Below, piece by piece: positions 1 to 8,763 of a stretch of DNA of 64,000 bases. The stretch's first letter is position 1, and each line of letters begins with the position of its first letter. The position numbers were made by a program, and so were the translations under genes. Origin of the DNA: Herbaspirillum sp. ST 5-3 (GTDB lineage Bacteria > Pseudomonadota > Gammaproteobacteria > Burkholderiales > Burkholderiaceae_D); NCBI RefSeq assembly GCF_004804275.1, contig NZ_STGI01000010.1:124001-188000 (forward strand). Reading direction: 5' to 3'. A model generated the notes under the pieces. That model saw only the letters and a program-made list of their open reading frames with translations. It was not told where the DNA came from and did no database searches.

Positions 1-379
1 GATGCTTGCTTTCGCATTCCAGCATTTCGTCGCGTGTCATCCACACGGTGCGGAGAATGCCGTGGTCGAGCGGACGATCGTGCGCTGCGCCGAGTTCGCC
101 GGTAAATGCAAAGCGCAGATAAGTGACCTGCTGCCCGGTTCGCGAGGACAGATAGCGCGACATGTACATGCCCACCAGTGCGGTCGGCGTAAAATCGTGA
201 GCCGCTTCTTCGAGCGTCTCGCGTGCCACGGCGTCAATCAGGGACTCGTTCGGATCGAGATGTCCCGCCGGCTGGTTGAAACGAATGCCATCACTGGTCT
301 CTTCCTCGACCAGCAAAAAACGGCCGTCACGCTCGATGATGGCAGCGACCGTTACAGAAGGTTTCCAGACTTCACTCAT
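1..379 (-). CDS. NUDIX hydrolase (NudJ-like), C-terminus cut by window start
   Basis: About 126 codons of a minus-strand gene that runs off the left edge. The start is ATG at 379 and the protein opens MSEVWKPSVTVAAIIERDG. A NUDIX box lies near residues 38-60 (GHLDPNESLIDAVARETLEE), with the expected G-x5-E-x7-RE-x2-EE pattern, although the usual Gly after EE is Ala. Members of this class hydrolyse nucleoside diphosphates or thiamine pyrophosphate derivatives. The box and the N-terminal beta strand resemble NudJ-type phosphatases, but the substrate is an inference because the C-terminus is missing. The gene points away from panD. Confidence 0.85.
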   Translation of the reverse strand, partial: MSEVWKPSVTVAAIIERDGRFLLVEEETSDGIRFNQPAGHLDPNESLIDAVARETLEEAAHDFTPTALVGMYMSRYLSSRTGQQVTYLRFAFTGELGAAHDRPLDHGILRTVWMTRDEMLECESKH

Positions 380-874
380 AGTATCCCTTGAAGAGGGCGC
401 CATTTTACCGTGCATGGGCGACGCGCGCCGCGACCACATCGACTGCGCTTGGCTGCCCGTGTTGCAAATAAGACTGCCAGGAAGCGGAATAATCAGCGTC
501 GGTACGGAAAACTTCTTGATGTTGCACAATTTTTTCAAACAAGTTTCGGATGCAAGCTTAAAAAAGCCGCTAAATTCTTTTTTCGCCGCTTTTTTCATTT
601 ATCCTCTGTGGGAACCGGTGTAAATAAGAAAAAAATGCCGGTTTTGTGGCCCTGATCAACAAGAGAATAAAAAAGAACGATTGTGCTATTTTTTGGTTTC
701 CGTGTAAGATCGGTGTAAGAATTGAACATGGGAGAAGCACGTGGCGATCGACATGCCCGCCGTACACCGGGCGGGTGGACTTCATGCTGCCCTCTCCCGC
801 GTATCCATCGGAAATCAAATTGCCGCAACAAGGCTTTGTCTGCGCGGCGAGGAATTGTGTAATTAGGAGAAAAA
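380..874. other. Intergenic region between NUDIX gene and panD
   Basis: About 495 bp with an AT-rich stretch (roughly 535-720) that probably holds the panD promoter. A GC-rich inverted repeat (cccgc ... gcggg) lies near 760-775. A 37-codon plus-strand frame (753-866, MPAVHRAGGLHAALSRVSIG at its start) ends inside the panD ribosome-binding site. It could be a leader peptide, but no Shine-Dalgarno sequence of quality precedes it. No RNA gene was recognised. Confidence 0.4.
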
Positions 875-1243
875 ATGCAACGCATCATGCTTCGGTCAAA
901 GATCCATCGAGTCACCGTCACACAGGCCGACCTGCATTACGAAGGATCCTGCGGCATCGACCAGAATTTACTGGACGCCGCCGATATCAAAGAGTTTGAA
1001 AAGATCGAGCTCTACAACATCAACAACGGAGAACGTTTTTCGACCTACGCCATCAAGGGCAAGCGCGGTAGCGGCGAGATTTCGCTCAACGGCGCAGCGG
1101 CCCGCCGTGCCCATCTGGGGGACCTTTTGATCATTTGTACCTACGCGCCGATGAGCGACGCGGAGATTGAGACGTATGTGCCGAAGATTGTTTTCGTCGA
1201 TGAAAAGAATCAGATCACAGGACTCAAAAAGTCGCCTGCATGA
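875..1243 (+). CDS. panD: Aspartate 1-decarboxylase
   Basis: A 122-residue pyruvoyl enzyme that converts L-aspartate to beta-alanine for pantothenate and CoA synthesis in the cytoplasm. The N-terminus ([20 protein letters not shown]) and the self-cleavage site GSC (Gly24-Ser25) are typical; Ser25 becomes the pyruvoyl group. The catalytic region continues with the conserved [15 protein letters not shown] segment. The length matches the bacterial family (about 117-139 aa). The ribosome-binding site TAGGAG sits 5-8 bp ahead of the ATG. It is monocistronic here, with pntA starting 106 bp downstream. Confidence 0.97.
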   Translation: MQRIMLRSKIHRVTVTQADLHYEGSCGIDQNLLDAADIKEFEKIELYNINNGERFSTYAIKGKRGSGEISLNGAAARRAHLGDLLIICTYAPMSDAEIETYVPKIVFVDEKNQITGLKKSPA

Positions 1244-1349
1244 GGGCACAAGAAAAACCTGCCCTGTCCAGAATAAAAGAAAAGGTGCGACAGCAGTGTC
1301 GTTCCCTCCACATGAATATCCACTTTCATAACCACCAAGGGGAAAGCGT

Positions 1350-2936
1350 ATGCCTCTGACAATCGGAGTACCACGGGAGGTTTTCCCGGGCGAAAAACGT
1401 GTTGCAACCGTTCCCGACGTTGTTGAAAAACTCATCAAGCTCGGTTTCTCCGTTGCTGTCGAGTCCGGTGCGGGCGATGCGGCGAACTTCAGCGACGACA
1501 CTTACCGCGCCGCGGGCGCGCAGATCATCGACAACGCCGCCAAGCTGTGGGCGTCGTCCGATATCGTGTTCAAGGTGCGCGGACCGAACTCTGACGAAGT
1601 CGCGATGATGCGCGAAGGCGGCACCTTGATCAGCTTCATCTGGCCGGCGCAAAACCCGGAATTGATGAAGCAGCTTGCCGCCAAAAAGACGACCGTGCTG
1701 GCCATCGACTCGCTGCCGCGCACTCTGAGCCGCGCCCAGAAGATGGACGCGTTGACCTCCCAGGCAGGCGTTGCCGGCTATCGCGCCGTCATCGAGGCTG
1801 CTAATGCATTCGGCCGCTTCTTCAGCGGCCAGGTGACGGCAGCCGGCAAGGTTCCGCCGGCCAAGGTCTTCATCGCGGGCGCAGGGGTGGCCGGCTTGGC
1901 GGCGATCGGCACCGCCGCAGGCCTGGGCGCCATCGTGCGCGCCAACGACACCCGTGCCGAAGTGGCCGACCAGGTGGTGTCGCTGGGCGGCGAATTCGTG
2001 AAGGTCGATTACGAGGAAGAGGGCTCCGGCGGCGGCGGCTACGCCAAGGTGATGAGCGAAGGCTTCCAGAAGGCCCAGCGCGAGATGTATGCCAAGCAGG
2101 CGAAGGAAGTGGACATCATCATCACTACTGCCTTGATTCCCGGCAAGCCGGCACCGAAGCTGATCACTGCCGAGATGGTGATGAGCATGAAGCCGGGCAG
2201 CGTCATCGTCGACATGGCGGCCGAGCAAGGCGGCAACTGCGAACTGACCGAGCCCGGCCAGGTGGTGGTGAAGCATGGCGTGACCATCGTCGGCTATACC
2301 GATCTGGTCAGCCGCCTGTCGAAGCAATCGTCGACGCTGTACTCGAACAACCTGCTGCGGCTGACCGAGGAGTTGTGCAAGACCAAGGACGGCGTCATCA
2401 ACGTCAACATGGAAGACGATGCCATCCGCGGCCTGACCGTCATCAAGAACGGAGAAGTCACCTGGCCGCCGCCGGCGCCCAAGCTGCCGGCCGCACCGCC
2501 GGCCGCCAAGCCGGCCGCCGTTGCTCCTGCAGCGAAAGGTCATGGCCATGGCGCTGCAAGCGAACCGGCTTCCGGCTCGCGCATCGCGGTTCTGTTCGGT
2601 GTCGCTGCCGCGCTGTTCTGGTTGATTGGCGCCTTTGCGCCGGCGGCATTCCTCGGCCACTTCACGGTGTTCGTACTGGCTTGCTTCGTCGGGTACATGG
2701 TTGTGTGGAACGTCAAGCCTTCGCTGCATACGCCGCTCATGAGCGTGACCAATGCCATCTCGAGCATCATTGCCATCGGCGCGCTGGTGCAAATCGCACC
2801 TCCGCTCTCTGCAGGCATTGAACGCCCGGGTGACTTGATCCGCTGGCTGGCCGTGGTCGGTATCGTGCTCACCTCGATCAACATGTTCGGTGGCTTTGCC
2901 GTTACGCGTCGCATGCTGGCGATGTTCCGCAAGTAA
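1350..2936 (+). CDS. pntA: NAD(P) transhydrogenase subunit alpha (fused)
   Basis: A 528-residue alpha subunit of the proton-translocating nicotinamide nucleotide transhydrogenase of the inner membrane. The N-terminal NAD(H)-binding domain I starts [20 protein letters not shown] and includes the [13 protein letters not shown] region after the GAGVAGLAA Rossmann loop (about residues 172-205). A Pro/Ala-rich linker (about 373-405) joins it to a C-terminal membrane part with three to four hydrophobic segments (about 410-525). Domains I and IIa are fused as in E. coli rather than split as in alphaproteobacteria. RBS AAGGGG precedes the ATG, and pntB follows after 21 bp. Confidence 0.96.
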   Translation: MPLTIGVPREVFPGEKRVATVPDVVEKLIKLGFSVAVESGAGDAANFSDDTYRAAGAQIIDNAAKLWASSDIVFKVRGPNSDEVAMMREGGTLISFIWPAQNPELMKQLAAKKTTVLAIDSLPRTLSRAQKMDALTSQAGVAGYRAVIEAANAFGRFFSGQVTAAGKVPPAKVFIAGAGVAGLAAIGTAAGLGAIVRANDTRAEVADQVVSLGGEFVKVDYEEEGSGGGGYAKVMSEGFQKAQREMYAKQAKEVDIIITTALIPGKPAPKLITAEMVMSMKPGSVIVDMAAEQGGNCELTEPGQVVVKHGVTIVGYTDLVSRLSKQSSTLYSNNLLRLTEELCKTKDGVINVNMEDDAIRGLTVIKNGEVTWPPPAPKLPAAPPAAKPAAVAPAAKGHGHGAASEPASGSRIAVLFGVAAALFWLIGAFAPAAFLGHFTVFVLACFVGYMVVWNVKPSLHTPLMSVTNAISSIIAIGALVQIAPPLSAGIERPGDLIRWLAVVGIVLTSINMFGGFAVTRRMLAMFRK

Positions 2937-2957
2937 AAATAAAGGGAGCCGATAAAA

Positions 2958-4379
2958 ATGTCTGAAAGTCTCACAACAGTCGCTTACCTGGGCGCGACCA
3001 TCCTCTTCATTCTCAGTCTTGGCGGATTGTCCAATCCGGAAACCGCTCGACGCGGCAACCTCTACGGCATGATCGGCATGGCAATCGCCGTGTTCGCGAC
3101 GGTCTTCGGGACGCATGTCACGACGGCCGGCATTCCGTGGATCATTGGCGCCATGGTTGTTGGCGGCGCGATCGGCCTGTACGCAGCGCGGACGGTGCAG
3201 ATGACCCAAATGCCGGAACTGGTGGCGTTGATGCACAGCCTGGTCGGTCTTGCCGCAACGCTGGTGGGTTATGCGAGCTATGTCGATCCTGCCGCAAGCG
3301 CAAGTTTCAGCGGTGCGGAAAAGGCCATCCACGAGGTCGAGATCTACGTCGGTGTGCTGATCGGCGCGGTGACCTTCTCCGGTTCGATCATCGCTTTCGG
3401 CAAACTGTCCGGCCGCATCGGCGGCAAGCCCTTGCTGCTGCCCGGGCGGCACTTTCTCAATCTCGCGGCCCTGCTGATCGTGATTTATTTCGGCAGGCAA
3501 TTCCTGCATGCCGAGACGGTCGGCGCAGGCATGACTCCGCTTATCGTCATGACCGTGATTGCCTTGCTGTTCGGCATTCACATGGTGATGGCAATCGGCG
3601 GCGCCGACATGCCGGTGGTAGTGTCGATGCTCAACAGCTACTCGGGTTGGGCGGCGGCGGCAACCGGTTTCATGCTGTCGAACGATTTGCTGATCGTTAC
3701 CGGCGCATTGGTGGGTTCGAGCGGTGCCATCCTCTCCTACATCATGTGTCGCGCGATGAACCGCAACTTCATCAGCGTGATTGCCGGCGGTTTCGGCACG
3801 GAAGGCGGCAAGCCCGCACCGGCAGGCGGCGCGGCACAACCGGCTGGCGAAGTGTCGCCGGTCACGGCGGCCGAGACCAGCGAACTGCTGCGTGAAGCGA
3901 AGAACGTCATCATTGTGCCGGGTTACGGCATGGCAGTGGCACAAGCACAGCATACTGTCTATGAGATCACCAAGTTCCTGCGCGAGAAGGGAGTGAACGT
4001 GCGCTTCGGCATTCACCCGGTCGCGGGTCGCATGCCTGGTCACATGAACGTGCTGCTGGCAGAGGCGAAGGTGCCTTACGACATCGTGCAGGAAATGGAC
4101 GAGCTCAATGATGACTTCGGCGATACGGATGTTGCAATGGTGATTGGCGCCAATGACATCGTCAATCCGGCCGCGCAGGAAGATCCGTCCAGCCCGATCG
4201 CCGGCATGCCTGTCCTGGAAGTGTGGAAGGCCAAGACCTCGATCGTCATGAAGCGCAGCATGGCTTCCGGCTACGCAGGTGTCGACAATCCGCTGTTCTA
4301 CAAGGAAAACAACCGCATGCTGTTCGGTGATGCAAAGAAGATGCTGGACGAGGTGCTGGTTTCCCTGAAAGCAGCCTGA
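2958..4379 (+). CDS. pntB: NAD(P) transhydrogenase subunit beta
   Basis: A 473-residue beta subunit and partner of PntA. The N-terminal half contains about eight hydrophobic helices forming the proton channel (residues about 5-270). The C-terminal domain III binds NADP(H) and carries [12 protein letters not shown] (about 322-333) and [12 protein letters not shown] (about 396-407), both typical. The enzyme uses the proton gradient to drive hydride transfer from NADH to NADP+. It forms an operon with pntA and ends just ahead of a strong terminator. Confidence 0.96.
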   Translation: MSESLTTVAYLGATILFILSLGGLSNPETARRGNLYGMIGMAIAVFATVFGTHVTTAGIPWIIGAMVVGGAIGLYAARTVQMTQMPELVALMHSLVGLAATLVGYASYVDPAASASFSGAEKAIHEVEIYVGVLIGAVTFSGSIIAFGKLSGRIGGKPLLLPGRHFLNLAALLIVIYFGRQFLHAETVGAGMTPLIVMTVIALLFGIHMVMAIGGADMPVVVSMLNSYSGWAAAATGFMLSNDLLIVTGALVGSSGAILSYIMCRAMNRNFISVIAGGFGTEGGKPAPAGGAAQPAGEVSPVTAAETSELLREAKNVIIVPGYGMAVAQAQHTVYEITKFLREKGVNVRFGIHPVAGRMPGHMNVLLAEAKVPYDIVQEMDELNDDFGDTDVAMVIGANDIVNPAAQEDPSSPIAGMPVLEVWKAKTSIVMKRSMASGYAGVDNPLFYKENNRMLFGDAKKMLDEVLVSLKAA

Positions 4380-4402
4380 TCGAAAGACCGCATCGTTGTG
4401 TG

Positions 4403-4430
4403 AAAAAGCCGCGCATTGCGCGGCTTTTTT
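4403..4430. terminator. Bidirectional intrinsic terminator
   Basis: A GC-rich hairpin (aaaaagccgcgc, loop att, gcgcggctttttt) has an A-run on one side and a T-run on the other, so it can stop transcription from both pntB (plus) and the convergent UbiH-like gene (minus). It overlaps the stop codon of the latter. Confidence 0.9.
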
Positions 4431-5571
4431 ATTCTCGTTGGCCGAACAGCATTTGTTCGGCCAGCAATCGCTTCGCGGGTTGCAATGCATCCACCATCGT
4501 GAGGGAAAACCCCAGTGCTGCCTGCGACAAGGCGCCATCCGGCGCGCTGGCGAAGATGCGGGCCAGGGTGTCGGTCAAGGTGATCGTGAGCTTGCGGTCC
4601 GATTGCCGCATTTGAATGAATCGCTGCAGCATCTCCGGTGTCGCTTCGCGCGCAAGCAGGCGTGCCAGCACGGCCGCATCGCGCAAGCCGAGATTCATGC
4701 CCTGACCGGCGACTGGATGCAGGGTTTGCGCTGCATTGCCGATGGCAACCGTTCTGGGCGATATCGCTGCATGAGCATTCAGGCCAAGCGGATAGGTGAC
4801 GCGTGGCGTGATGCCGGTAAACCTGCCGAGCCGACTGCCGAATACGCGCTCCAGTTCGGCCAGGAATTCGCTGTCCGGCAATGCATAAAGGCGCGATGCC
4901 GTGGCAGGACGCGCGCACCAGACCATCGCATAACCATCATCTTGCGGCAGCAGGGCCAGCGGGCCTTCCTCGGTGAAACGCTCGAAAGCGCGATGCGCAA
5001 TCGGTTGGCTGCAGCTCACGTGCGCGATGATCGCTGTCTGCTGGTAATCGCGGCTGATCGATTTGGTGCTTTGTTCGGAGAATACGCCGCCTTCGGCTTG
5101 CACCATGATCTCCGTGGTGAGGGACCGGCCGTTCGAACATTTCAGTTCGACGGAATCGGCGCGTTCCAGCGAGGAAGTGACATGGATCGGACGCAGTGTC
5201 GTGACCCCGTTTCGTTCCGCAAGCGCGGCCAATGTCGACACCAGGGCGCCGTAACGCGCCACGTAACCCAGCGCAGGAATGTCATAGTCTTCGCGATCGA
5301 TGACCGTGCGGCCAAAGTGCCCGCGCCGCGAAACATGGATCTGATGAATCGCATTGGCAGGGATGGGCCATGCCCCGACACCTTCCAGGATTTGTCGGCT
5401 GCCATAGGAGAGGGCGATGGAACGCGGATCTCGCGACACCGCTTCCAGTGGCTTGGCATCGATCAAGGCGACGCGAGCCGCCGGAGTGCCTCGCTTGACG
5501 AGGTGCAGTGCGAGCGCCAGGCCGACTGGGCCGGCGCCGCAAATGGCGATATCAAAATCCGTTGTTGCCAT
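4429..5571 (-). CDS. FAD-dependent UbiH/Coq6-family hydroxylase
   Basis: A 380-residue flavoprotein monooxygenase of the UbiH/UbiF/VisC family that hydroxylates the aromatic ring during ubiquinone synthesis. The FAD dinucleotide motif GAGPVG is at residues 11-16, and the second FAD motif GNAAQTLHPVAGQGMNLGLR is near 293-312. It lies 4 bp downstream of pepP on the same strand, the familiar pepP-ubiH pairing of proteobacteria. Which ring position it attacks cannot be decided from this sequence, so no symbol is given. Family assignment is secure. Confidence 0.9.
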   Translation of the reverse strand: MATTDFDIAICGAGPVGLALALHLVKRGTPAARVALIDAKPLEAVSRDPRSIALSYGSRQILEGVGAWPIPANAIHQIHVSRRGHFGRTVIDREDYDIPALGYVARYGALVSTLAALAERNGVTTLRPIHVTSSLERADSVELKCSNGRSLTTEIMVQAEGGVFSEQSTKSISRDYQQTAIIAHVSCSQPIAHRAFERFTEEGPLALLPQDDGYAMVWCARPATASRLYALPDSEFLAELERVFGSRLGRFTGITPRVTYPLGLNAHAAISPRTVAIGNAAQTLHPVAGQGMNLGLRDAAVLARLLAREATPEMLQRFIQMRQSDRKLTITLTDTLARIFASAPDGALSQAALGFSLTMVDALQPAKRLLAEQMLFGQRE

Positions 5572-5575
5572 TGCC

Positions 5576-6907
5576 TCAGCGTTTCATCACGGCTTCAATG
5601 TCCGCGACGGTCTTGGGCGCTGCTTCAGTGATGATGTCGCAACCGTTTTCCGTCACCAGCGCATCGTCTTCAATGCGAATGCCGATATTCCAGAATGCTT
5701 CCGGCACACCGGGTTCCGGGCGCACATAAATGCCGGGTTCGACGGTCAGCACCATGCCGGGTTGCAAGGCACGCCATGGTTTTTCTCCGGCGAGCACAGT
5801 CGCCTCGCGGTATTCGCCGACGTCATGTACGTCCATGCCCAGCCAGTGGCCGGTACGATGCATATAGAACTGGCGATACGCCCCTTTTTCAATGGCATCA
5901 TCCAGGCTGCCGACCTTGTTCTTGTCCAGCAAGCCGGTGTCGAGCATGCCTTGCGCCAGCACGCGAACCGCAGCGTCGTGGCCGTCCATGAAGCGCTTGC
6001 CGGGGCAGATTTCGGCGATCGCCGCGGCTTGGGACGCGAGCACAATTTCGTACAGTGTCTTTTGCGGTCCGGTGAATTTCCCGCTCGCGGGGAAGGTGCG
6101 GGTGATGTCGGACGCGTAGCTGTCGAGCTCGCAGCCGGCATCGATCAGGACCAGGTCGCCGTCCCTGATTTCCGCGTCGCTGGCGCGGTAGTGCAGCACG
6201 CAGGCATTGGCGCCGGTGGCGACGATGGATCCATAAGCCGGATATTGCGAACCGTTGCGCCGGAATTCATGAAGCAGTTCGGCTTCCAGATGATATTCTC
6301 GCAAGCCGGGTCGGCAGGTCTGCATCGCGCGGCGATGCGCTTCGGCGGAAATGGCGGCGGCGCGCTTCATGATGGCGATTTCGGCGTCATCCTTGATCAG
6401 GCGCATCTCATCCAGCAGCACATGCACGTCGTGGACGACCGACGGCGCGACAATGCCTGCGCGCGATTGCATGCGCACTGCCTGCAACCAGTCCTGTACT
6501 TGCCTGTCGAGTTTGCTGTCGCTGCCCAGTGCATAGAACAGGGCCGGTGCATTGGCGAGCAATTTCGGCATTTCGGCGTCGAGCGCGCTGACAGCATGCG
6601 CCACATCGAATCCAAAGGCTTCGCGCGCCGCCTCCGGGCCATAGCGATAGCCGTCCCAGATCTCACGTTCGAGATTCTTTTCGCGGCAGAATAGAATCGA
6701 TTGATTCTTCTCGCCCGCGATCAGCACGATCACGGCTTCCGGTTCGTCGAAACCCGAGAGGTAGTAGAAATAGCTGTCGTGCCGATAGGGATAGTCGGAA
6801 TCGCGATTGCGCATGACTTCCGGTGCGGTCGGGATGATAGCGACACCGCCGCCTTTGGCCTGCATTTGTTTCATCAATGCCGCACGTCGGGCTGCGTACG
6901 ATTTCAT
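5576..6907 (-). CDS. pepP: Xaa-Pro aminopeptidase P
   Basis: A 443-residue cytoplasmic metallopeptidase that removes N-terminal residues preceding proline. An N-terminal AMP_N domain (start MKSYAARRAALMKQMQAKG) precedes the pita-bread catalytic domain. The dinuclear metal ligands are visible: Asp in LIDAGCELDSYASDITRTF, His in HRTGHWLGMDVHDVGEY, and Glu in TVEPGIYVRP and RIEDDALVTE. An open frame continues upstream of the ATG at 6907, but the homologous N-terminus and a Shine-Dalgarno GGAGCG (minus strand) support 6907. It sits 20 bp after murU. Confidence 0.95.
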   Translation of the reverse strand: MKSYAARRAALMKQMQAKGGGVAIIPTAPEVMRNRDSDYPYRHDSYFYYLSGFDEPEAVIVLIAGEKNQSILFCREKNLEREIWDGYRYGPEAAREAFGFDVAHAVSALDAEMPKLLANAPALFYALGSDSKLDRQVQDWLQAVRMQSRAGIVAPSVVHDVHVLLDEMRLIKDDAEIAIMKRAAAISAEAHRRAMQTCRPGLREYHLEAELLHEFRRNGSQYPAYGSIVATGANACVLHYRASDAEIRDGDLVLIDAGCELDSYASDITRTFPASGKFTGPQKTLYEIVLASQAAAIAEICPGKRFMDGHDAAVRVLAQGMLDTGLLDKNKVGSLDDAIEKGAYRQFYMHRTGHWLGMDVHDVGEYREATVLAGEKPWRALQPGMVLTVEPGIYVRPEPGVPEAFWNIGIRIEDDALVTENGCDIITEAAPKTVADIEAVMKR

Positions 6908-6927
6908 TTGCGCTCCTTTGCGTTCTT

Positions 6928-7623
6928 CTAGCCGTTCAGTTGCGCCAGGCGTTCCGGTGTGCCGACATCGGTCCAGTCGCCGCGAAACACTTCGCCGCCG
7001 ACCTGCCCGCGTGACGCGTATTCGCGCAGGATGGGGGCAATCTGCGCCGATTGGCCGGGCTCGACGGAATCGAAGATCTCCGTACGGTATACACCAATGC
7101 CGGAAAACGTGAAACGCGGCTCGCCCTCGTTGACCACCGAAAAGCTGTGCAATCCGAAATCGCCTTTCGGATGATGCGGCGGATTTTTCACCAGGTAGAG
7201 CCAGGCGACATCGCGCTTGTCGCGCGGGTGCGGATTGCCCCACATGTCATTGTCTTTCAGCGCATCCTTGACCTGCTCGAAATCGAAATGCGGGCAATAG
7301 ATGTCGGCGGCAATCGCGACAAAGGGCTCTTCGCCGAGAAGATGGCGCGCCTTGGCTACCCCGCCGGCCGTTTCCAGCGCTGTACCTTCGGCGGAATAGG
7401 CGATGCGTGCACCGAAGCGGGAACCATCGCCCAGCGCTTCTTCGATCATGTGGCCGAGATGCGCGTGATTGATCACGATATCGGTGATGCCGGCACGTAC
7501 AAGATTCAGAATGTGCCAGACGATCAAGGGCCGGCCGCGTACTTTCAACAGCGGCTTCGGGCAATCATCGGTCAGCGGACGCATCCGCTCGCCGCGTCCG
7601 GCGGCGAAAATCATGGCTTTCAT
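6928..7623 (-). CDS. murU: N-acetylmuramate alpha-1-phosphate uridylyltransferase
   Basis: A 231-residue sugar-1-phosphate nucleotidyltransferase with the signature MKAMIFAAGRGERMRPLTDD followed by PKPLLKVRG. With AmgK it makes UDP-MurNAc from recycled MurNAc, bypassing the fosfomycin-sensitive MurA/MurB steps, as described in Pseudomonas. The functional call rests on the family motif and on the neighbouring kinase gene 30 bp upstream in the same operon. The amgK-murU pair divergent from lptD is a known arrangement. Confidence 0.9.
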   Translation of the reverse strand: MKAMIFAAGRGERMRPLTDDCPKPLLKVRGRPLIVWHILNLVRAGITDIVINHAHLGHMIEEALGDGSRFGARIAYSAEGTALETAGGVAKARHLLGEEPFVAIAADIYCPHFDFEQVKDALKDNDMWGNPHPRDKRDVAWLYLVKNPPHHPKGDFGLHSFSVVNEGEPRFTFSGIGVYRTEIFDSVEPGQSAQIAPILREYASRGQVGGEVFRGDWTDVGTPERLAQLNG

Positions 7624-7653
7624 GCTTGCGAAATTCCGTTCATCCTTGCAGTC

Positions 7654-8679
7654 TCAGAAAGTGTAGCCGACCGATGGCGCCTTTTCTTCCAGCTCATCCA
7701 GCAATCTGATCAATGGCGCCAGCGCGTTGTAGCGGCCGGCTGCCTTGCGGGTGTATTCCATCACCAGCGGCAGGTCTTTCAGATAGCCATCCTTGCCGTC
7801 GCGATGATAGAGCCGAGCAAAAATGCCGAGTACTTTCAGATGCCGTTGCAGGCCCATGAACTCGAAGTCGCGATAGAAGGCGTCAACGTCCGGATTGACC
7901 GGCAATCCGGCGCGGCGTGCGCGTTCCCAGTAGCGGATCGCCCAGTCCAGCACCATTTCTTCATCCCACTGGATATAGGCATCGCGCAACAGCGACACCA
8001 AGTCATAGGTAATCGGGCCGTAGACCGCATCCTGGAAATCCAGAATGCCGGGATTACCCTGTCCCAGGACCATCAGATTGCGCGAGTGATAGTCGCGATG
8101 CACATAAACCTGCGGTTGGGCGAGATTGTTTGCAAGCAGGGTTTCGAAGACCTTGTTCAGCACTTCGGATTGCTTGTCTGTCATCGTGACGCCAAGATGC
8201 TTGCCGACATACCATTCCGGAAACAGCATCAGCTCGCGGTGCAGCAGTGCGCGGTCGTATTCCGGCAGGACGTCAGGCTTGCTTTGCGCCTGGATCAGCA
8301 CCAGTGCATCGATCGCATCCAGATAAAGCTTGTGGGCGGTATCGTGGTTGAGTTGATTCAGGTACGTGGTCGAACCGAGATCGGACAGCAGCAAAAAGCC
8401 GCGCGCGATGTCCTGCGCGAGCACTTTGGGAACGGAAACGCCGGCATCGCCGAACACCTCGGCGACGTGGATAAACGGACGCACGTCCTCCTGCGGCGGC
8501 GGAGCATCCATCACGATATAGGTGGCGCCATCGCTTGCATCGGCGCGGAAATAACGGCGGAAACTGGCGTCGGAAGAAGCCGGTCGGATCGATTCCGGAA
8601 GGGCTTTGATGTCTGGCACGGTAGCCAGCCATTCTTTCAGTTGAATTAGACGGAGATCAGCGGGAGTATTTACAGACAT
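7654..8679 (-). CDS. amgK: Anomeric MurNAc/GlcNAc kinase (APH-fold)
   Basis: A 341-residue kinase of the aminoglycoside phosphotransferase fold. The catalytic loop HRDYHSRNLMVLG (about residues 195-207) and the metal-binding DFQDAVYGP are both intact. It phosphorylates C1 of N-acetylmuramate and N-acetylglucosamine released during peptidoglycan turnover. Context supports this over an antibiotic-resistance role: murU follows directly and lptD is divergent, with starts 84 bp apart. Confidence 0.9.
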   Translation of the reverse strand: MSVNTPADLRLIQLKEWLATVPDIKALPESIRPASSDASFRRYFRADASDGATYIVMDAPPPQEDVRPFIHVAEVFGDAGVSVPKVLAQDIARGFLLLSDLGSTTYLNQLNHDTAHKLYLDAIDALVLIQAQSKPDVLPEYDRALLHRELMLFPEWYVGKHLGVTMTDKQSEVLNKVFETLLANNLAQPQVYVHRDYHSRNLMVLGQGNPGILDFQDAVYGPITYDLVSLLRDAYIQWDEEMVLDWAIRYWERARRAGLPVNPDVDAFYRDFEFMGLQRHLKVLGIFARLYHRDGKDGYLKDLPLVMEYTRKAAGRYNALAPLIRLLDELEEKAPSVGYTF

Positions 8680-8763
8680 GAAACTACCTGAGGCCTATAG
8701 ACGGGGAGTTCCCATATAATAAGGGATTCAACTCAAAAAAGCGCCAGTCAATCCTCTCTTTTC

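Noticed and set aside
1326-4538. 1070-codon open frame on the minus strand opposite pntA/pntB
   Set aside because: It is a mirror of GC-rich coding sequence on the plus strand, His/Arg/Asp-rich with no recognisable domain, and the plus-strand genes are certain.
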